Source: Streptococcus henryi DSM 19005
GTDB taxonomy: Bacteria; Bacillota; Bacilli; Lactobacillales; Streptococcaceae
Length of the DNA: 64,000 bases
Direction of reading: 5' to 3'
Assembly: GCF_000376985.1 (NCBI RefSeq)
Contig: NZ_AQYA01000025.1
Coordinates: 1 to 64,000 of the forward strand
The notes under the pieces were generated by a model, which was given only the letters and a program-made list of their open reading frames with translations, had not been told where the DNA came from and did no database searches. The position numbers were made by a program, and so were the translations under genes. Shown here one piece after another: positions 49,046-58,557 of this stretch; the first letter of the stretch is position 1, and the number at the start of each line of letters is the position of its first letter.

Positions 49046-49390
49046 ATGAAAACTTATGAAGTTGAAGTAAATGGCGAAGTTTATATTGTTAAATTACGTG
49101 AAGTGGACGCAGGAAGTGTTCCAACTCAAGCATCTGCTCCTCAAGTTGCTGCACCAGCACCAGCACCAGTACAGACAGCTGGTACTGAGGTTACAGCACC
49201 CATGTCTGGGAAAATTCTCAACGTTGCTAAGCAAGTAGGAGACAGTGTTAAAAAAGGTGAAGATCTTTTCATCCTAGAAGCTATGAAGATGGAAACTGCC
49301 ATTCAAGCACCAGCGGATGGAAAAGTTCAAGCAATTAACGTATCAGCCAATCAAACTGTAGAAACTGACGATGTTTTGATGATTATCTAG
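49046..49390 (+). CDS. Biotin carboxyl carrier protein of the decarboxylase
   Basis: A 114-residue biotinyl protein. An Ala/Pro-rich flexible linker (about 28-48) leads to a lipoyl/biotinyl domain with the biotinylation motif E-A-M-K-M-E at about 78-83. It carries CO2 from the alpha subunit to the membrane beta subunit. Confidence 0.92.
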   Translation: MKTYEVEVNGEVYIVKLREVDAGSVPTQASAPQVAAPAPAPVQTAGTEVTAPMSGKILNVAKQVGDSVKKGEDLFILEAMKMETAIQAPADGKVQAINVSANQTVETDDVLMII

Positions 49391-49403
49391 GAAGGGGTAG
49401 CTA

Positions 49404-50531
49404 ATGGAAAACCTTCAACAATTAGTGGAAACTTCAGGATTCTATAATCTTACTTATCAAAATGTCATCATGATTATCATAGCCTGTGTTTTCCTTTATC
49501 TAGGAATCAAGAAAGAGTATGAACCTTATCTTATGATTCCCATTGCCTTTGGAATGTTGCTGGTCAATCTTCCTTTGGCTGGCTTAATGGATGCTCCTAA
49601 AGACGGTGCATCTGGTGGACTACTTTATTATCTCTATCAAGGAACAAATCTGGGGATATATCCGCCATTAATTTTCCTCTGTCTGGGAGCCTCAACCGAC
49701 TTTGAACCACTCTTGGCCAATCCTAAGACCATACTTTTGGGTGGTGCAGCTCAATTTGGTATCTTCATTGCCTTCTTCCTCTCAGTTGTTTTAGGCATGA
49801 GCCCGGGTGAAGCAGCATCAGTCGGTATTATAGGTGGAGCAGATGGACCAACGGCCCTCTTTTTGACCAGTAAATTGGCACCGCATCTTTTGCCAGCCAT
49901 TGCCCTAGCTGCCTATTCTTATATGGCTTTGATTCCTATTATTCAACCGCCTATTATCCGTCTTTTGACAACTGAAAAAGAACGTAAGGTTGTCATGAAA
50001 GTTGGTCGTAAAGTCAGCCCTGCTGAAAAGATTATCTTCCCTATCGTGGTTGCTATCTTTGTTAGCCTCTTGGTTCCAAGTGCAGCGACTTTGATTGGTT
50101 GCTTGATGTTGGGGAATTTAATTAAGGAATCAAAAATTGTTCCCAACTTGACTACTGTTCTCCAAAATGCTCTCATGTATGGAGTTACTATCTTCTTAGG
50201 TTTGACTGTAGGAGCAAAAGCTACTGGAGAGCTCTTCTTATCAGTGACTACTCTTAAGATTATTTTACTCGGTCTCATCGCCTTTGCGGCTGGGACAGCA
50301 GCCGGTGTTCTCATGGGTAAACTGATGTATCGCCTAACTGGTGGTAAGGTTAATCCAATGATTGGTGCAGCTGGTGTTTCGGCGGTGCCAATGGCTGCGC
50401 GTGTTGTTCAAAAAGAAGGACAGCGTGAAGATCCAAGTAACTTCCTTCTCATGCATGCCATGGGACCAAATGTAGCCGGTGTTATTGGCTCTGCCATTGC
50501 GGCCGGTGTCTTACTCGCCTTCTTCTCTTAA
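49404..50531 (+). CDS. oadB: Sodium-pumping oxaloacetate decarboxylase beta subunit
   Basis: A 375-residue membrane protein with about nine to eleven helices that decarboxylates carboxybiotin and exports Na+. The conserved G-G-A-D-G-P-T segment near residue 145 contains the key Asp. Last gene of the operon; terminator follows. Confidence 0.92.
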   Translation: MENLQQLVETSGFYNLTYQNVIMIIIACVFLYLGIKKEYEPYLMIPIAFGMLLVNLPLAGLMDAPKDGASGGLLYYLYQGTNLGIYPPLIFLCLGASTDFEPLLANPKTILLGGAAQFGIFIAFFLSVVLGMSPGEAASVGIIGGADGPTALFLTSKLAPHLLPAIALAAYSYMALIPIIQPPIIRLLTTEKERKVVMKVGRKVSPAEKIIFPIVVAIFVSLLVPSAATLIGCLMLGNLIKESKIVPNLTTVLQNALMYGVTIFLGLTVGAKATGELFLSVTTLKIILLGLIAFAAGTAAGVLMGKLMYRLTGGKVNPMIGAAGVSAVPMAARVVQKEGQREDPSNFLLMHAMGPNVAGVIGSAIAAGVLLAFFS

Positions 50532-50594
50532 TCTAGTATAGAAGCAACTCGGTTCTTTAGAATCAATTTATATTGATTTCCAGAATCAGAATTA

Positions 50595-50623
50595 GCCTCC
50601 GCTGGTTGGTGGAGGCTTTTCTT
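50595..50623 (+). terminator. oad operon terminator
   Basis: GCCTCC (50595-50600) with GGAGGC (50611-50616), then TTTTCTTT. Confidence 0.75.
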
Positions 50624-50625
50624 TA

Positions 50626-50634
50626 TGGTATAAT
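50626..50634 (+). promoter_or_regulatory. cysS promoter (extended -10)
   Basis: TGGTATAAT directly after the oad terminator, 37 nt before the ATG. Confidence 0.65.
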
Positions 50635-50671
50635 AAGGGATAATTGATATTGGCAAGAGAGAGTATAAACT

Positions 50672-52018
50672 ATGACAATTAAAATTTACGATACCATGAC
50701 CAGAAGTTTGCGTGATTTTGTACCCATTAATGAAAATACCGTTAATATGTACGTCTGCGGACCAACGGTTTATAACTATATTCATATTGGGAATGCCCGC
50801 AGTGTTGTGGCCTTTGATACCATCCGTCGCTACTTTGAGTACCGTGGTTACAAGGTGAACTACATTTCAAATTTCACTGACGTTGATGACAAGATTATCA
50901 ATGGTGCGCGTGAAGCAGGCATGGATACCAAGGCTTTTTCTGACAAGTTCATCGCAGCATTCATGGAAGATGTGCAAAAACTAGGTGTCAAACCAGCAAC
51001 AAAACACCCACGTGTTATTGACTATATGGATCAAATCATCGATTTCGTCCAAGTTTTAGTAGACAAAGGCTTCGCTTATGAAGCAGATGGTGATGTCTAT
51101 TTCCGTGTCGCTAAATCCGAAAACTATGCTAAGTTAGCTAACAAAACGCTAGCTGATTTAGAAATTGGTGCCAGCGGCCGTGTGGATGATCAAGGTGACA
51201 TCAAGGAAAACCCTCTTGATTTTGCCCTTTGGAAATCAGCCAAGGCTGGTGAAGTCTCTTGGGACAGTCCGTGGGGTCCAGGTCGCCCAGGTTGGCATAT
51301 TGAGTGTTCAGTTATGGCTACTGAAATCTTAGGTGATACCATTGATATTCACGGTGGCGGTGCTGACCTTGAATTCCCTCACCACACCAATGAAATTGCT
51401 CAATCAGAAGCTAAAACAGGTCATACCTTTGCCAACTACTGGATGCACAATGGCTTTGTTAATGTAGACAATGAAAAAATGTCCAAATCACTTGGTAACT
51501 TCGTGACGGTTCACGACATGTTACAAACGGTAGATGGTCAAGTTCTGCGCTTCTTCCTTGCTACTCAGCAATACCGTAAACCTGTTAATTTTACAGAAAA
51601 AGCGGTGCATGATGCGGAAGTTAACCTCAAATACCTTAAAAATACTTATACCTTGCCAGTGACTGGCCAAGCTGACGCAGCCCGATTAGCTCAGTTTGTA
51701 GCGGACTTTGAAGCAGCTATGGATGATGATTTTAATAGCGCAAATGGGATTACGGTTATCTTTGATATGGCCAAATGGATTAATTCGGGTAATTACGACG
51801 CGACTGTCAAAGAAACTTTTGCTAAACTCCTTTCAGTCTTCGGCATCGTCTTCCAAGAAGAAGTTTTGGATGCGGATATTGAAGCCTTGATTGAAGAACG
51901 TCAAACGGCTCGTGCTAACCGCGATTTTGCTAAAGCTGATGCTATCCGTGACCAATTGGCTGCGCAAGGTATCAAACTTCTTGATACTAAGGATGGTGTG
52001 AGGTGGACACGTGACTAA
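50672..52018 (+). CDS. cysS: Cysteinyl-tRNA synthetase
   Basis: A 448-residue class I enzyme charging tRNA-Cys. Zinc Cys in V-C-G-P-T-V-Y, HIGH motif as H-I-G-N near 37, W-H-I-E-C-S and K-M-S-K-S near 270. Length is normal. No T-box is seen in the short leader. Its end overlaps mrnC by 8 nt. Confidence 0.95.
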   Translation: MTIKIYDTMTRSLRDFVPINENTVNMYVCGPTVYNYIHIGNARSVVAFDTIRRYFEYRGYKVNYISNFTDVDDKIINGAREAGMDTKAFSDKFIAAFMEDVQKLGVKPATKHPRVIDYMDQIIDFVQVLVDKGFAYEADGDVYFRVAKSENYAKLANKTLADLEIGASGRVDDQGDIKENPLDFALWKSAKAGEVSWDSPWGPGRPGWHIECSVMATEILGDTIDIHGGGADLEFPHHTNEIAQSEAKTGHTFANYWMHNGFVNVDNEKMSKSLGNFVTVHDMLQTVDGQVLRFFLATQQYRKPVNFTEKAVHDAEVNLKYLKNTYTLPVTGQADAARLAQFVADFEAAMDDDFNSANGITVIFDMAKWINSGNYDATVKETFAKLLSVFGIVFQEEVLDADIEALIEERQTARANRDFAKADAIRDQLAAQGIKLLDTKDGVRWTRD

Positions 52019-52415
52019 GGCTGTTGACGTCAATCTGATTAATGGGATTGCTCTCGCTTTTGAAGGGGATGCGGTTTATTCCATGTATATTCGCAAACAC
52101 CTTATTTTTCAGGGGCTGACCAAACCCAATCAACTGCACCGCCAAGCGACACAATACGTGTCTGCCAAGGCTCAGGCTATGCTGATTCAAAAAATGTTAG
52201 AAGCTCAGCTATTGACCGAAAAAGAAGAAGACATGTACCGACGCGGGCGCAATACCAACAGTCACACTAAGGCTAAAAATGCGGACGTGGTGACTTACCG
52301 CATGTCAACTGGTTTCGAGGCTGTCATGGGCTATCTGCACATGACCGACCAAATCCAACGTTTGGAAGAGCTGATTGACTGGTGCATTCAGACAGTTGAG
52401 GAACATCAAAAATAA
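52011..52415 (+). CDS. mrnC: Mini-ribonuclease III
   Basis: A 134-residue RNase III-type catalytic domain without a dsRNA-binding domain; matures 23S rRNA in Firmicutes. GTG start inside cysS with GAGGTG before it. Signature-like A-F-x-G-D-A-V-Y and R-G-R-N segments are seen. The order cysS-mrnC-rlmB-rae1 is conserved in Firmicutes. Confidence 0.92.
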   Translation: MTKAVDVNLINGIALAFEGDAVYSMYIRKHLIFQGLTKPNQLHRQATQYVSAKAQAMLIQKMLEAQLLTEKEEDMYRRGRNTNSHTKAKNADVVTYRMSTGFEAVMGYLHMTDQIQRLEELIDWCIQTVEEHQK

Positions 52416-52418
52416 AAG

Positions 52419-52560
52419 AGGGAGTGGGACAGAACTCGATAAGCTTAAAGAGAGTTCGTAGTCCCACCCCCGCAAGGCCTAGTAGGATAATTCGAGCTTT
52501 GAAAAAGCGAAGTACTGTCCACTAGGCTACTGCGTCTTGGTCATATTTCGAACTTTATTA
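52419..52560. repeat. Intergenic streptococcal repeat with two large hairpins
   Basis: GTGGGAC/GTCCCAC with inner GAACTC/GAGTTC (52428-52470), then GCCTAGT...ACTAGGC (about 52477-52527). The GAGTGGGACAGAA...GTAGTCCCACCCC type of hairpin is common between streptococcal genes. It lies between mrnC and the rlmB promoter. Confidence 0.65.
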
Positions 52561-52593
52561 CAGAGGCTTGGACTTTTTGCCCAGCCTCTTTCG

Positions 52594-52602
52594 TGTTATA
52601 AT
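52594..52602 (+). promoter_or_regulatory. rlmB extended -10, 6 nt before the start codon
   Basis: TGTTATAAT ends at 52602; ATG at 52609, with no Shine-Dalgarno. Predicted leaderless mRNA. Confidence 0.7.
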
Positions 52603-52608
52603 AAACTT

Positions 52609-53367
52609 ATGAAAAAACAAAAGCAATTTAAAGAAGAAACAGAAAATACCGATATCGTCTATGGCGTCCACGCTGTAACAGAGAGCCTACAAGCCAATAC
52701 CGGAAACAAACTTTACATTCAGGATGACCTTCGCGGAAAGAATGTTGATAAGATCAAAGCTTTGGCGGCTGACAAGAAGGTTTCGATTTCTTGGACCCCT
52801 AAAAAGACCCTTTCAGACATGACCAATGGTGCAGTTCATCAGGGCTTTGTCTTGCGAGTGTCCGAATTCGCCTATGCTGAACTAGATTTTATTTTGAAAA
52901 AAGCAGAGCAGGAAGATAATCCTCTTATCCTTATCTTGGACGGCCTGACTGATCCACATAACTTCGGTTCTATCTTGCGAACAGCTGACGCGACCAAGGT
53001 TTGTGGCGTCATTATTCCTAAACACCGTGCTGTTGGTGTAACTCCGGTTGTTGCCAAAACCTCAACAGGTGCAGTAGAGCATGTGCCAATCGCGCGCGTG
53101 ACTAATCTCAGTCAAACTTTGGACAAGCTCAAGGAACAAGGTTTCTGGATTTTTGGGACAGATATGAATGGGACACCGTCTCATAAATGGAATACAGCAG
53201 GAAAGCTTGCCCTTATTATTGGTAACGAAGGCAAGGGCATTTCACAAAACATCAAGAAACAAGTGGATGAAATGATTACCATTCCTATGGATGGACATGT
53301 GCAGAGTCTCAATGCCAGCGTGGCAGCTGCAGTCCTTATGTACGAAGTTTTCCGCAACAAGCTCTAA
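52609..53367 (+). CDS. rlmB: 23S rRNA 2'-O-methyltransferase RlmB (TrmH family)
   Basis: A 252-residue SPOUT methyltransferase. The start at 52609 begins M-K-K-Q-K; the frame upstream crosses the promoter and was not used. N-terminal substrate-binding domain (V-Y-G-V-H-A-V) and C-terminal SpoU domain with D-P-H-N-F-G-S-I-L-R-T, I-G-N-E-G-K-G and S-L-N-A-S-V-A knot motifs. Confidence 0.93.
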   Translation: MKKQKQFKEETENTDIVYGVHAVTESLQANTGNKLYIQDDLRGKNVDKIKALAADKKVSISWTPKKTLSDMTNGAVHQGFVLRVSEFAYAELDFILKKAEQEDNPLILILDGLTDPHNFGSILRTADATKVCGVIIPKHRAVGVTPVVAKTSTGAVEHVPIARVTNLSQTLDKLKEQGFWIFGTDMNGTPSHKWNTAGKLALIIGNEGKGISQNIKKQVDEMITIPMDGHVQSLNASVAAAVLMYEVFRNKL

Positions 53368-53399
53368 ACCTTTCTGTGCTGTCAACAAGGAGAATGAAA

Positions 53400-53912
53400 A
53401 TGAAAAAGAAAATCATGCTAGTTGACGGCTATAACATGATTGCCTTCTGGCAGGAAACCCGTCAACTCTTTAAAGCCAATCGCTTGGATGAAGCACGCGA
53501 ACTACTCCTGAGAAAGTTACATAACTACGCTAATTTTGAAAACATCAATATCATCTGTGTCTTTGATGCCCAATACGTGCCTGGTGTGCGCCAGCGCTAT
53601 GACCACTACAAAGTGCAGGTTATCTTTACAGAAGAAGATGAAACTGCTGACGCTTATATTGAACGCACAGCTGCTGAACTCAATACGGCCATCAACCTTG
53701 TCGAAGTTGCTACCAGCGACCTAAACGAACAGTGGACCATTTTTTCACAGGGAGCTCTTCGGGTACCTGCTCGTGAGCTGGAACAAAGGGTTAATACTGT
53801 TAAAGCAGACCTAGATAAGATGTCGAAGAAGATTGACTTAAGTAAACCGCCACTTCGTCCGTGGGATGATGATCAACTCTCACAATTAAAAAATCTTCTA
53901 AATGATTTATAA
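53400..53912 (+). CDS. rae1: Ribosome-associated endoribonuclease Rae1 (YacP, NYN domain)
   Basis: A 170-residue NYN-domain nuclease that cuts mRNA in the ribosome A site. ATG at 53400 with AAGGAG seven bases before. The Asp of V-D-G-Y-N-M-I, F-D-A-Q-Y and E-D-E-T-A-D-A-Y-I-E form the acidic site. Followed by a terminator. Confidence 0.9.
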   Translation: MKKKIMLVDGYNMIAFWQETRQLFKANRLDEARELLLRKLHNYANFENINIICVFDAQYVPGVRQRYDHYKVQVIFTEEDETADAYIERTAAELNTAINLVEVATSDLNEQWTIFSQGALRVPARELEQRVNTVKADLDKMSKKIDLSKPPLRPWDDDQLSQLKNLLNDL

Positions 53913-53917
53913 TTTAA

Positions 53918-53948
53918 TGAAAAAATTCGCTAGGTGCGGATTTTTTTG
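53918..53948 (+). terminator. rae1 terminator
   Basis: AAATTCGC pairs with GCGGATTT (G-U), then T5. Confidence 0.65.
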
Positions 53949-54000
53949 TTATAATGAATCAAATACTTTGATAGTCAAATTACTTTTAACTATCAAAGTA
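53947..54000 (+). promoter_or_regulatory. degV promoter with FabT box and 12-bp inverted repeat
   Basis: Extended -10 TGTTATAAT (53947-53955). Ten bases on, ACTTTGATAGTCAAATT (53965-53981) matches the FabT box ANTTTGATTATCAAATT at all but two positions. It is also the left half of a perfect repeat, TACTTTGATAGT (53964-53975) with ACTATCAAAGTA (53989-54000). Binding here would block transcription. Confidence 0.7.
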
Positions 54001-54025
54001 AATCAAGGACGATGGAGAGAGAAGG

Positions 54026-54886
54026 ATGACATTTAAGATTATAACAGATTCAACAGCGGATTTAGATGAAAACTGGGCCAAAGAAAATGATGTAGAACTT
54101 CTGGGCTTAACAATCACATTGGATGGAAAAACTTATGAAACAGTTGGTGAGAACCGCTTAACCAGTGATGTCCTTTTGGACAGCATGCAAAATGGCAGTA
54201 AACCGACTACTAGCCAAATCAATGTTGGACAATTTGAAGAAGTCTTTCGTGCTCATGCTCAAGAGGGACATGAAGTTCTTTATCTTGCTTTCTCTTCAGT
54301 ACTATCTGGGACTTACCAAAGTTCGATTATGGCGCGTGATATGGTATTAGAAGATTATCCAGAGGCCAAGATTGTTATTATTGACACGTTAGCAGCAGCT
54401 GGTGGTGAGGGCTACCTCTCGATTTTAGCAGCTGAAGCTAGAAATCAGGGTAAAACTTTAGAAGAAACTCAGTCTATGATTGAAGGTATTCTTCCTCGTT
54501 TGCGTACCTACTTTTTGGTTAACGATCTCTACCACCTTATGCGTGGTGGTCGTCTGTCAAAAGGCTCTGCTATTATCGGTAGCTTAGTCAATATCAAGCC
54601 CCTCTTGTGGCTTGATGCTTCTGGGAAATTGGTGCCCTTGGCCAAAGTTCGTGGCCGCAAAAAGGGGATGAAAGAGATGGTGGCTCAGGCGACGCAAGAC
54701 CTATCGCACAGCACAGCTATTGTTGCCTATGCCAACGATGCAGAGGCAGCTCAAAGTCTCAAGGAAGATTTGCTGGCGCGGGACGGCATTGACAACGTTT
54801 TGATTATGCCATTGGGCCCAGTTATTTCGACTCACGTAGGACCAGAGACCTTAGCTGTCTTTACTATTGGAGAAAATCCAAGATAG
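54026..54886 (+). CDS. DegV family fatty-acid-binding protein (FakB type)
   Basis: A 286-residue DegV protein that presents fatty acids to the kinase FakA. N-terminal T-D-S-T-A-D-L at 7-13, T-S-Q-I-N/T near 63, [10 protein letters not shown] near 90, and R-G-G-R-L-S-K near 175. A FabT-type operator in its leader links it to lipid control. FakB specificity class cannot be told. Confidence 0.9.
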   Translation: MTFKIITDSTADLDENWAKENDVELLGLTITLDGKTYETVGENRLTSDVLLDSMQNGSKPTTSQINVGQFEEVFRAHAQEGHEVLYLAFSSVLSGTYQSSIMARDMVLEDYPEAKIVIIDTLAAAGGEGYLSILAAEARNQGKTLEETQSMIEGILPRLRTYFLVNDLYHLMRGGRLSKGSAIIGSLVNIKPLLWLDASGKLVPLAKVRGRKKGMKEMVAQATQDLSHSTAIVAYANDAEAAQSLKEDLLARDGIDNVLIMPLGPVISTHVGPETLAVFTIGENPR

Positions 54887-55019
54887 GTCATTTTGTAAAG
54901 AAGTCACTTAGGAAGCTTGATGATAATTGAGCTTCTTTTTTATATCTTACATGGAGGTTGCTGTTTGTATTTCCTTACGTTTTCCGAAAATAGGAAAACA
55001 AAAGCGTAGATAACATTGT

Positions 55020-55083
55020 TTATCCGAACAAATGAAATATATTTTCGAAAAAGGTTCAATTATTAAGGCTTTTTGGTTATAAT
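55020..55083 (+). promoter_or_regulatory. Paired PurBoxes and promoter of the nuclease gene
   Basis: TTATCCGAACAAA (about 11 of 13 of the PurR box, CCGAAC at 55024-55029) and TTTTCGAAAAA, cores 21 bp apart exactly as before pbuX. TATAAT at 55078-55083. A third CCGAAAA word lies at about 54985. Confidence 0.6.
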
Positions 55084-55155
55084 GAGGATAGTCGCTTTAT
55101 GAAGTGATTTCAAGTCTCTTTGATATCACAAAAATGAAAAAGATTGGAGTTTTTT

Positions 55156-58100
55156 ATGAAAGTACATTTTCCTGTTTCGCTGACTAAGCGTCTCACAAAA
55201 AGTGCTCTAGTCCTCATGCTTATGCTGTCTAGCGGTCTCTCCCTACCGACTAGTTATGCTGACAACCTTACTGTTCCAAGCTATGCTTTGCAAGAGGCGA
55301 GTCTGTCTGAAGTAGTAGTCGAAGGCTATATTACAGGTGCTTTAAATTCTGCTGGCTCTGCCTATGACAATAATGCTAAAACTAATTTAGCTCTCGGGAC
55401 AAGTCCGGATGCTCAAGCTTCAGAAACCATCCCTCTCCAATTGCCAACTGGTGCTGTGCGTGACAATTTTAACATTGTTGATCACCCAGAACTCATTGGT
55501 CAATATGTCCGAGTAACAGGTAGCAGCCAGCGCTATATGGGACGTACAGGCGTCAAATCTGTTACAGATATTTCGCTTCTGGAGGATGAAGTTCCAGAAT
55601 CAAGTCTACCAGATTCATCACAAGAAACTGGTAATACTGAAACTGCTCCGCTTAAAGAATCGACTCCTATTTCCCAAGTTCGCACAAGCTCACTTGGACA
55701 GGTTTATACCATTTCTGGAAAAATCATCAGTCTCGTTAACGGTTGGGGAGGTAATGGCTTCTACCTTCAAGATGATTCAGGCGCTGGGCTCTACATCTAT
55801 CCAAAAACAAGCCTGGGTTATAAAATTGGAGATTCTGTCCAGCTTACAGGTAGCCTTGGAACCTACAATAATGAACTGCAACTAACAGAGATTACTGAAC
55901 ACCAAAAACTGACAAGTGATTTTACAACGCCAGTCACAGAAACAACAATTTCAGACCTTGCTACTGCGCCTGCTGCTACCTTGGTTAAAATCAAGAATGT
56001 AGTGGTTGGTGACATTTCAAGTGATAACTACGATAATTCTACTTTTACTGTCACAGATGCTTCTGGAAATAGCACAGCTGTTAAACTTGACAGTCGTACA
56101 GGCCTTAAAACGGCAGATCTTCTAGAAATTATCAGTAAGGGAGACACTATTAATCTTACTGGTATTCTAGGACAAAGTTCCGGACAAGCTCAAATCCGAC
56201 CATTTGCGGCTAGTCATTTTGAAGTTGTTGAAAAAGGACCAGAAGATACAAGTACTGCAGCAGAAGTTACTGTTGGTGAGATTCAAGGAGAAAGCCATGA
56301 TTCTCCATATGACAATCGTAAGGTAAAAGTCAAAGAGGTTGTGGTGACCTCAATCACAGCAAACAATAATTTCTATGTCCAAGACATCAATCCTGATGAT
56401 AACCCTGCAACATCAGATGGTATCAATGTCTACACAGGAAAACTCAATACAAGTGTTGCTGTCGGTGACGTCCTTGAGTTGGAAGGCTCTGTTACTGAAT
56501 ATCTGGGTCGCGGATATGATGACCGCAAGGAAACAGATTTAACCATCACACAAATTGTTGCTAGCAAGGTAACAAAGACAGGGACAGCAGAAGTTCCTGC
56601 TCCGATTGTCATTGGTAAAGACCGCATGATTCCAGCTGATATCATTGATAACGATTCTTTTGCTGATTTTGATCCAGAAGAAGATGCCATTGATTTTTGG
56701 GAATCTTTAGAAGGTATGTTAGTTGCAGTTGATGATGCCAAGGTCTTGGGGCCAATGAAGAACAAGGAAATCTACGTTCTTTCTGGCAATAGTACAACTC
56801 CAACCAACAAGGTCGGCGGTGTCAGTCTTCGCCCAGACACTAACAATACTGACATTATTCCAATTCTTTTGAAATCTGGCAGTCGAAACTACAAATCTGG
56901 TGATTACTTCACAGGTCGCATCATGGGTCCTGTAACATATAGCTATACTAATTACAAGGTTTATGTAGATGATGAAACCCTACCTCTCTTCAATGATGGC
57001 GGAATTGTTCCTGAAGTTTCCAATCTCATCCCAGATGCTGATAAACTTAGCATTGCATCTTACAATATTGAGAACTTCTCAGCAGATACAAGCTCTACAA
57101 AACAAGCCAAGGTAGAACGTATCGCCAAATCCTTCGTATCTGACCTCAATTCGCCGGATATCATCGGTTTGATTGAAGTTCAAGATAATAATGGTGCAAA
57201 AAATGATGGGACAACAGATGCTAGCTTGAGTGCTAATCGCTTAATTCAAGCCATTGTTGCTCAAGGTGGACCAACTTATACTTATGTTGATATTGCTCCA
57301 GAAAACAACCAAGATGGTGGTGCAGAAGGAGCTAACATCCGCGTAGGATTCCTCTATAATTCTGACCGCGTCAGCCTCTCAGACAAGCCGGTTGGAACTG
57401 CAACAGATGCTGTTGCTTGGGAAAATGGCGAACTTAACCTTAGTCTTGGACGCATTGATCCAACCAATCCTGCTTGGTCTGGTGTTCGTAAAACACTGGC
57501 AGCAGAGTTTGTTTTCCAAGGTGAGAAAGTTGTGGTCATGGCTAACCACCTTAACTCAAAACGTGGTGACACAGGTGCCTATGGTCGCATCCAACCTGTG
57601 ACTCTAGCCTCGGAAGCTAAACGCCATGAATTGGCTAACTTGATTGCTGACTTTACCCAGACTGGTCTTTCGCAAAATCCAAATGCCAACATCGTTATGC
57701 TTGGAGACTTCAATGACTACGAATTTACCAAAACCATTCAGTTGATTGAAACAGGTGGGGTGACTAACCTTGTCAGTCTCCACGATGAAGAAGATCGCTT
57801 CTCTTACTATTATAACGGTAACAACCAGTCCCTTGATAACATGCTCATCTCCAACCATCTTTTGGTCAGCTATGAATTTGATATGATTCATGTCAATTCA
57901 GCCTTTATGGAGGAACATGGCAGAGCTTCTGACCATGATCCCCTCCTTGTCCAACTTAGCCTGAAAAAAGCACAACCAGAAACACCAGAAGAACCAGAGT
58001 CAGGAAAAAGCAAGAAAGAACAAAAGCAGGCTCAAAAAGAAGAAAAGAAAGCTCAAAAACAAAAAGAGAAAGAACAAAAAAATCTCGAAAAAGAGCAGAA

Positions 58101-58164
58101 AAAAGAACAAAAGAACTTAGAGAAAGAGCAAAAGAGAGCTAAAAATAGATATGTCAAGAAATAA
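55156..58164 (+). CDS. Large secreted nuclease (SpnA/SsnA/NucH-like)
   Basis: A protein of 1002 residues. The start at 55156 has GGAG before it. Signal peptide at about 1-36. Three OB-fold-like domains run from about 45 to 500, then an endonuclease/exonuclease/phosphatase domain at about 625-940 with N-I-E-N-F, G-D-F-N-D and S-D-H-D-P-L. Related streptococcal DNases end in LPXTG; this one lacks it and ends in about 60 residues of Lys/Glu/Gln repeats, which may bind the wall or DNA by charge. Paired PurBoxes upstream suggest DNA is used as a purine source. Confidence 0.88.
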   Translation: MKVHFPVSLTKRLTKSALVLMLMLSSGLSLPTSYADNLTVPSYALQEASLSEVVVEGYITGALNSAGSAYDNNAKTNLALGTSPDAQASETIPLQLPTGAVRDNFNIVDHPELIGQYVRVTGSSQRYMGRTGVKSVTDISLLEDEVPESSLPDSSQETGNTETAPLKESTPISQVRTSSLGQVYTISGKIISLVNGWGGNGFYLQDDSGAGLYIYPKTSLGYKIGDSVQLTGSLGTYNNELQLTEITEHQKLTSDFTTPVTETTISDLATAPAATLVKIKNVVVGDISSDNYDNSTFTVTDASGNSTAVKLDSRTGLKTADLLEIISKGDTINLTGILGQSSGQAQIRPFAASHFEVVEKGPEDTSTAAEVTVGEIQGESHDSPYDNRKVKVKEVVVTSITANNNFYVQDINPDDNPATSDGINVYTGKLNTSVAVGDVLELEGSVTEYLGRGYDDRKETDLTITQIVASKVTKTGTAEVPAPIVIGKDRMIPADIIDNDSFADFDPEEDAIDFWESLEGMLVAVDDAKVLGPMKNKEIYVLSGNSTTPTNKVGGVSLRPDTNNTDIIPILLKSGSRNYKSGDYFTGRIMGPVTYSYTNYKVYVDDETLPLFNDGGIVPEVSNLIPDADKLSIASYNIENFSADTSSTKQAKVERIAKSFVSDLNSPDIIGLIEVQDNNGAKNDGTTDASLSANRLIQAIVAQGGPTYTYVDIAPENNQDGGAEGANIRVGFLYNSDRVSLSDKPVGTATDAVAWENGELNLSLGRIDPTNPAWSGVRKTLAAEFVFQGEKVVVMANHLNSKRGDTGAYGRIQPVTLASEAKRHELANLIADFTQTGLSQNPNANIVMLGDFNDYEFTKTIQLIETGGVTNLVSLHDEEDRFSYYYNGNNQSLDNMLISNHLLVSYEFDMIHVNSAFMEEHGRASDHDPLLVQLSLKKAQPETPEEPESGKSKKEQKQAQKEEKKAQKQKEKEQKNLEKEQKKEQKNLEKEQKRAKNRYVKK

Positions 58165-58526
58165 AGCCCCTGAGCTTGTGGGTCGAGCAGTATTGTCCAG
58201 TAACACGCTTTGAGTCGTTTTGATTTCATAAAACCTAACGTTGGTAACTAATGCTTTAGACTGTAATTCAGCAATAGCTATTGATTGTCGTCCACGACAT
58301 CTCTAAGCAGTACACTTTTCAGCTACTAACTCAGCCACCCTAATTTCAAGATTGCACTGCTTCATTTTTTAAACTTCTTTATAGCTCAAGTTATCAAGCC
58401 GTAGATATCTACTCTGAAAAAATAGAAGTAGCAAGATAACGACAAGCAAGTTAAATAAAATGATAGCAAACTGTCAAATCAACTAAACGATTTTTGCCAT
58501 TGTTTCTCTCTTGTTTTTGGATACAA
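58165..58526. other. Gene-free intergenic stretch
   Basis: No coding frame, promoter with good spacing or clear repeat was recognised in this stretch apart from the terminator at its right end. Confidence 0.5.
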
Positions 58527-58556
58527 AAAAGCACTTAGATTTTTTCTAGGTGCTTA
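58527..58556 (-). terminator. Terminator of the 86-residue protein gene
   Basis: Minus strand AAGCACCTAG, loop, CTAAGTGCTT, then T6, directly after the stop codon. Confidence 0.85.
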
Positions 58557-58557
58557 G

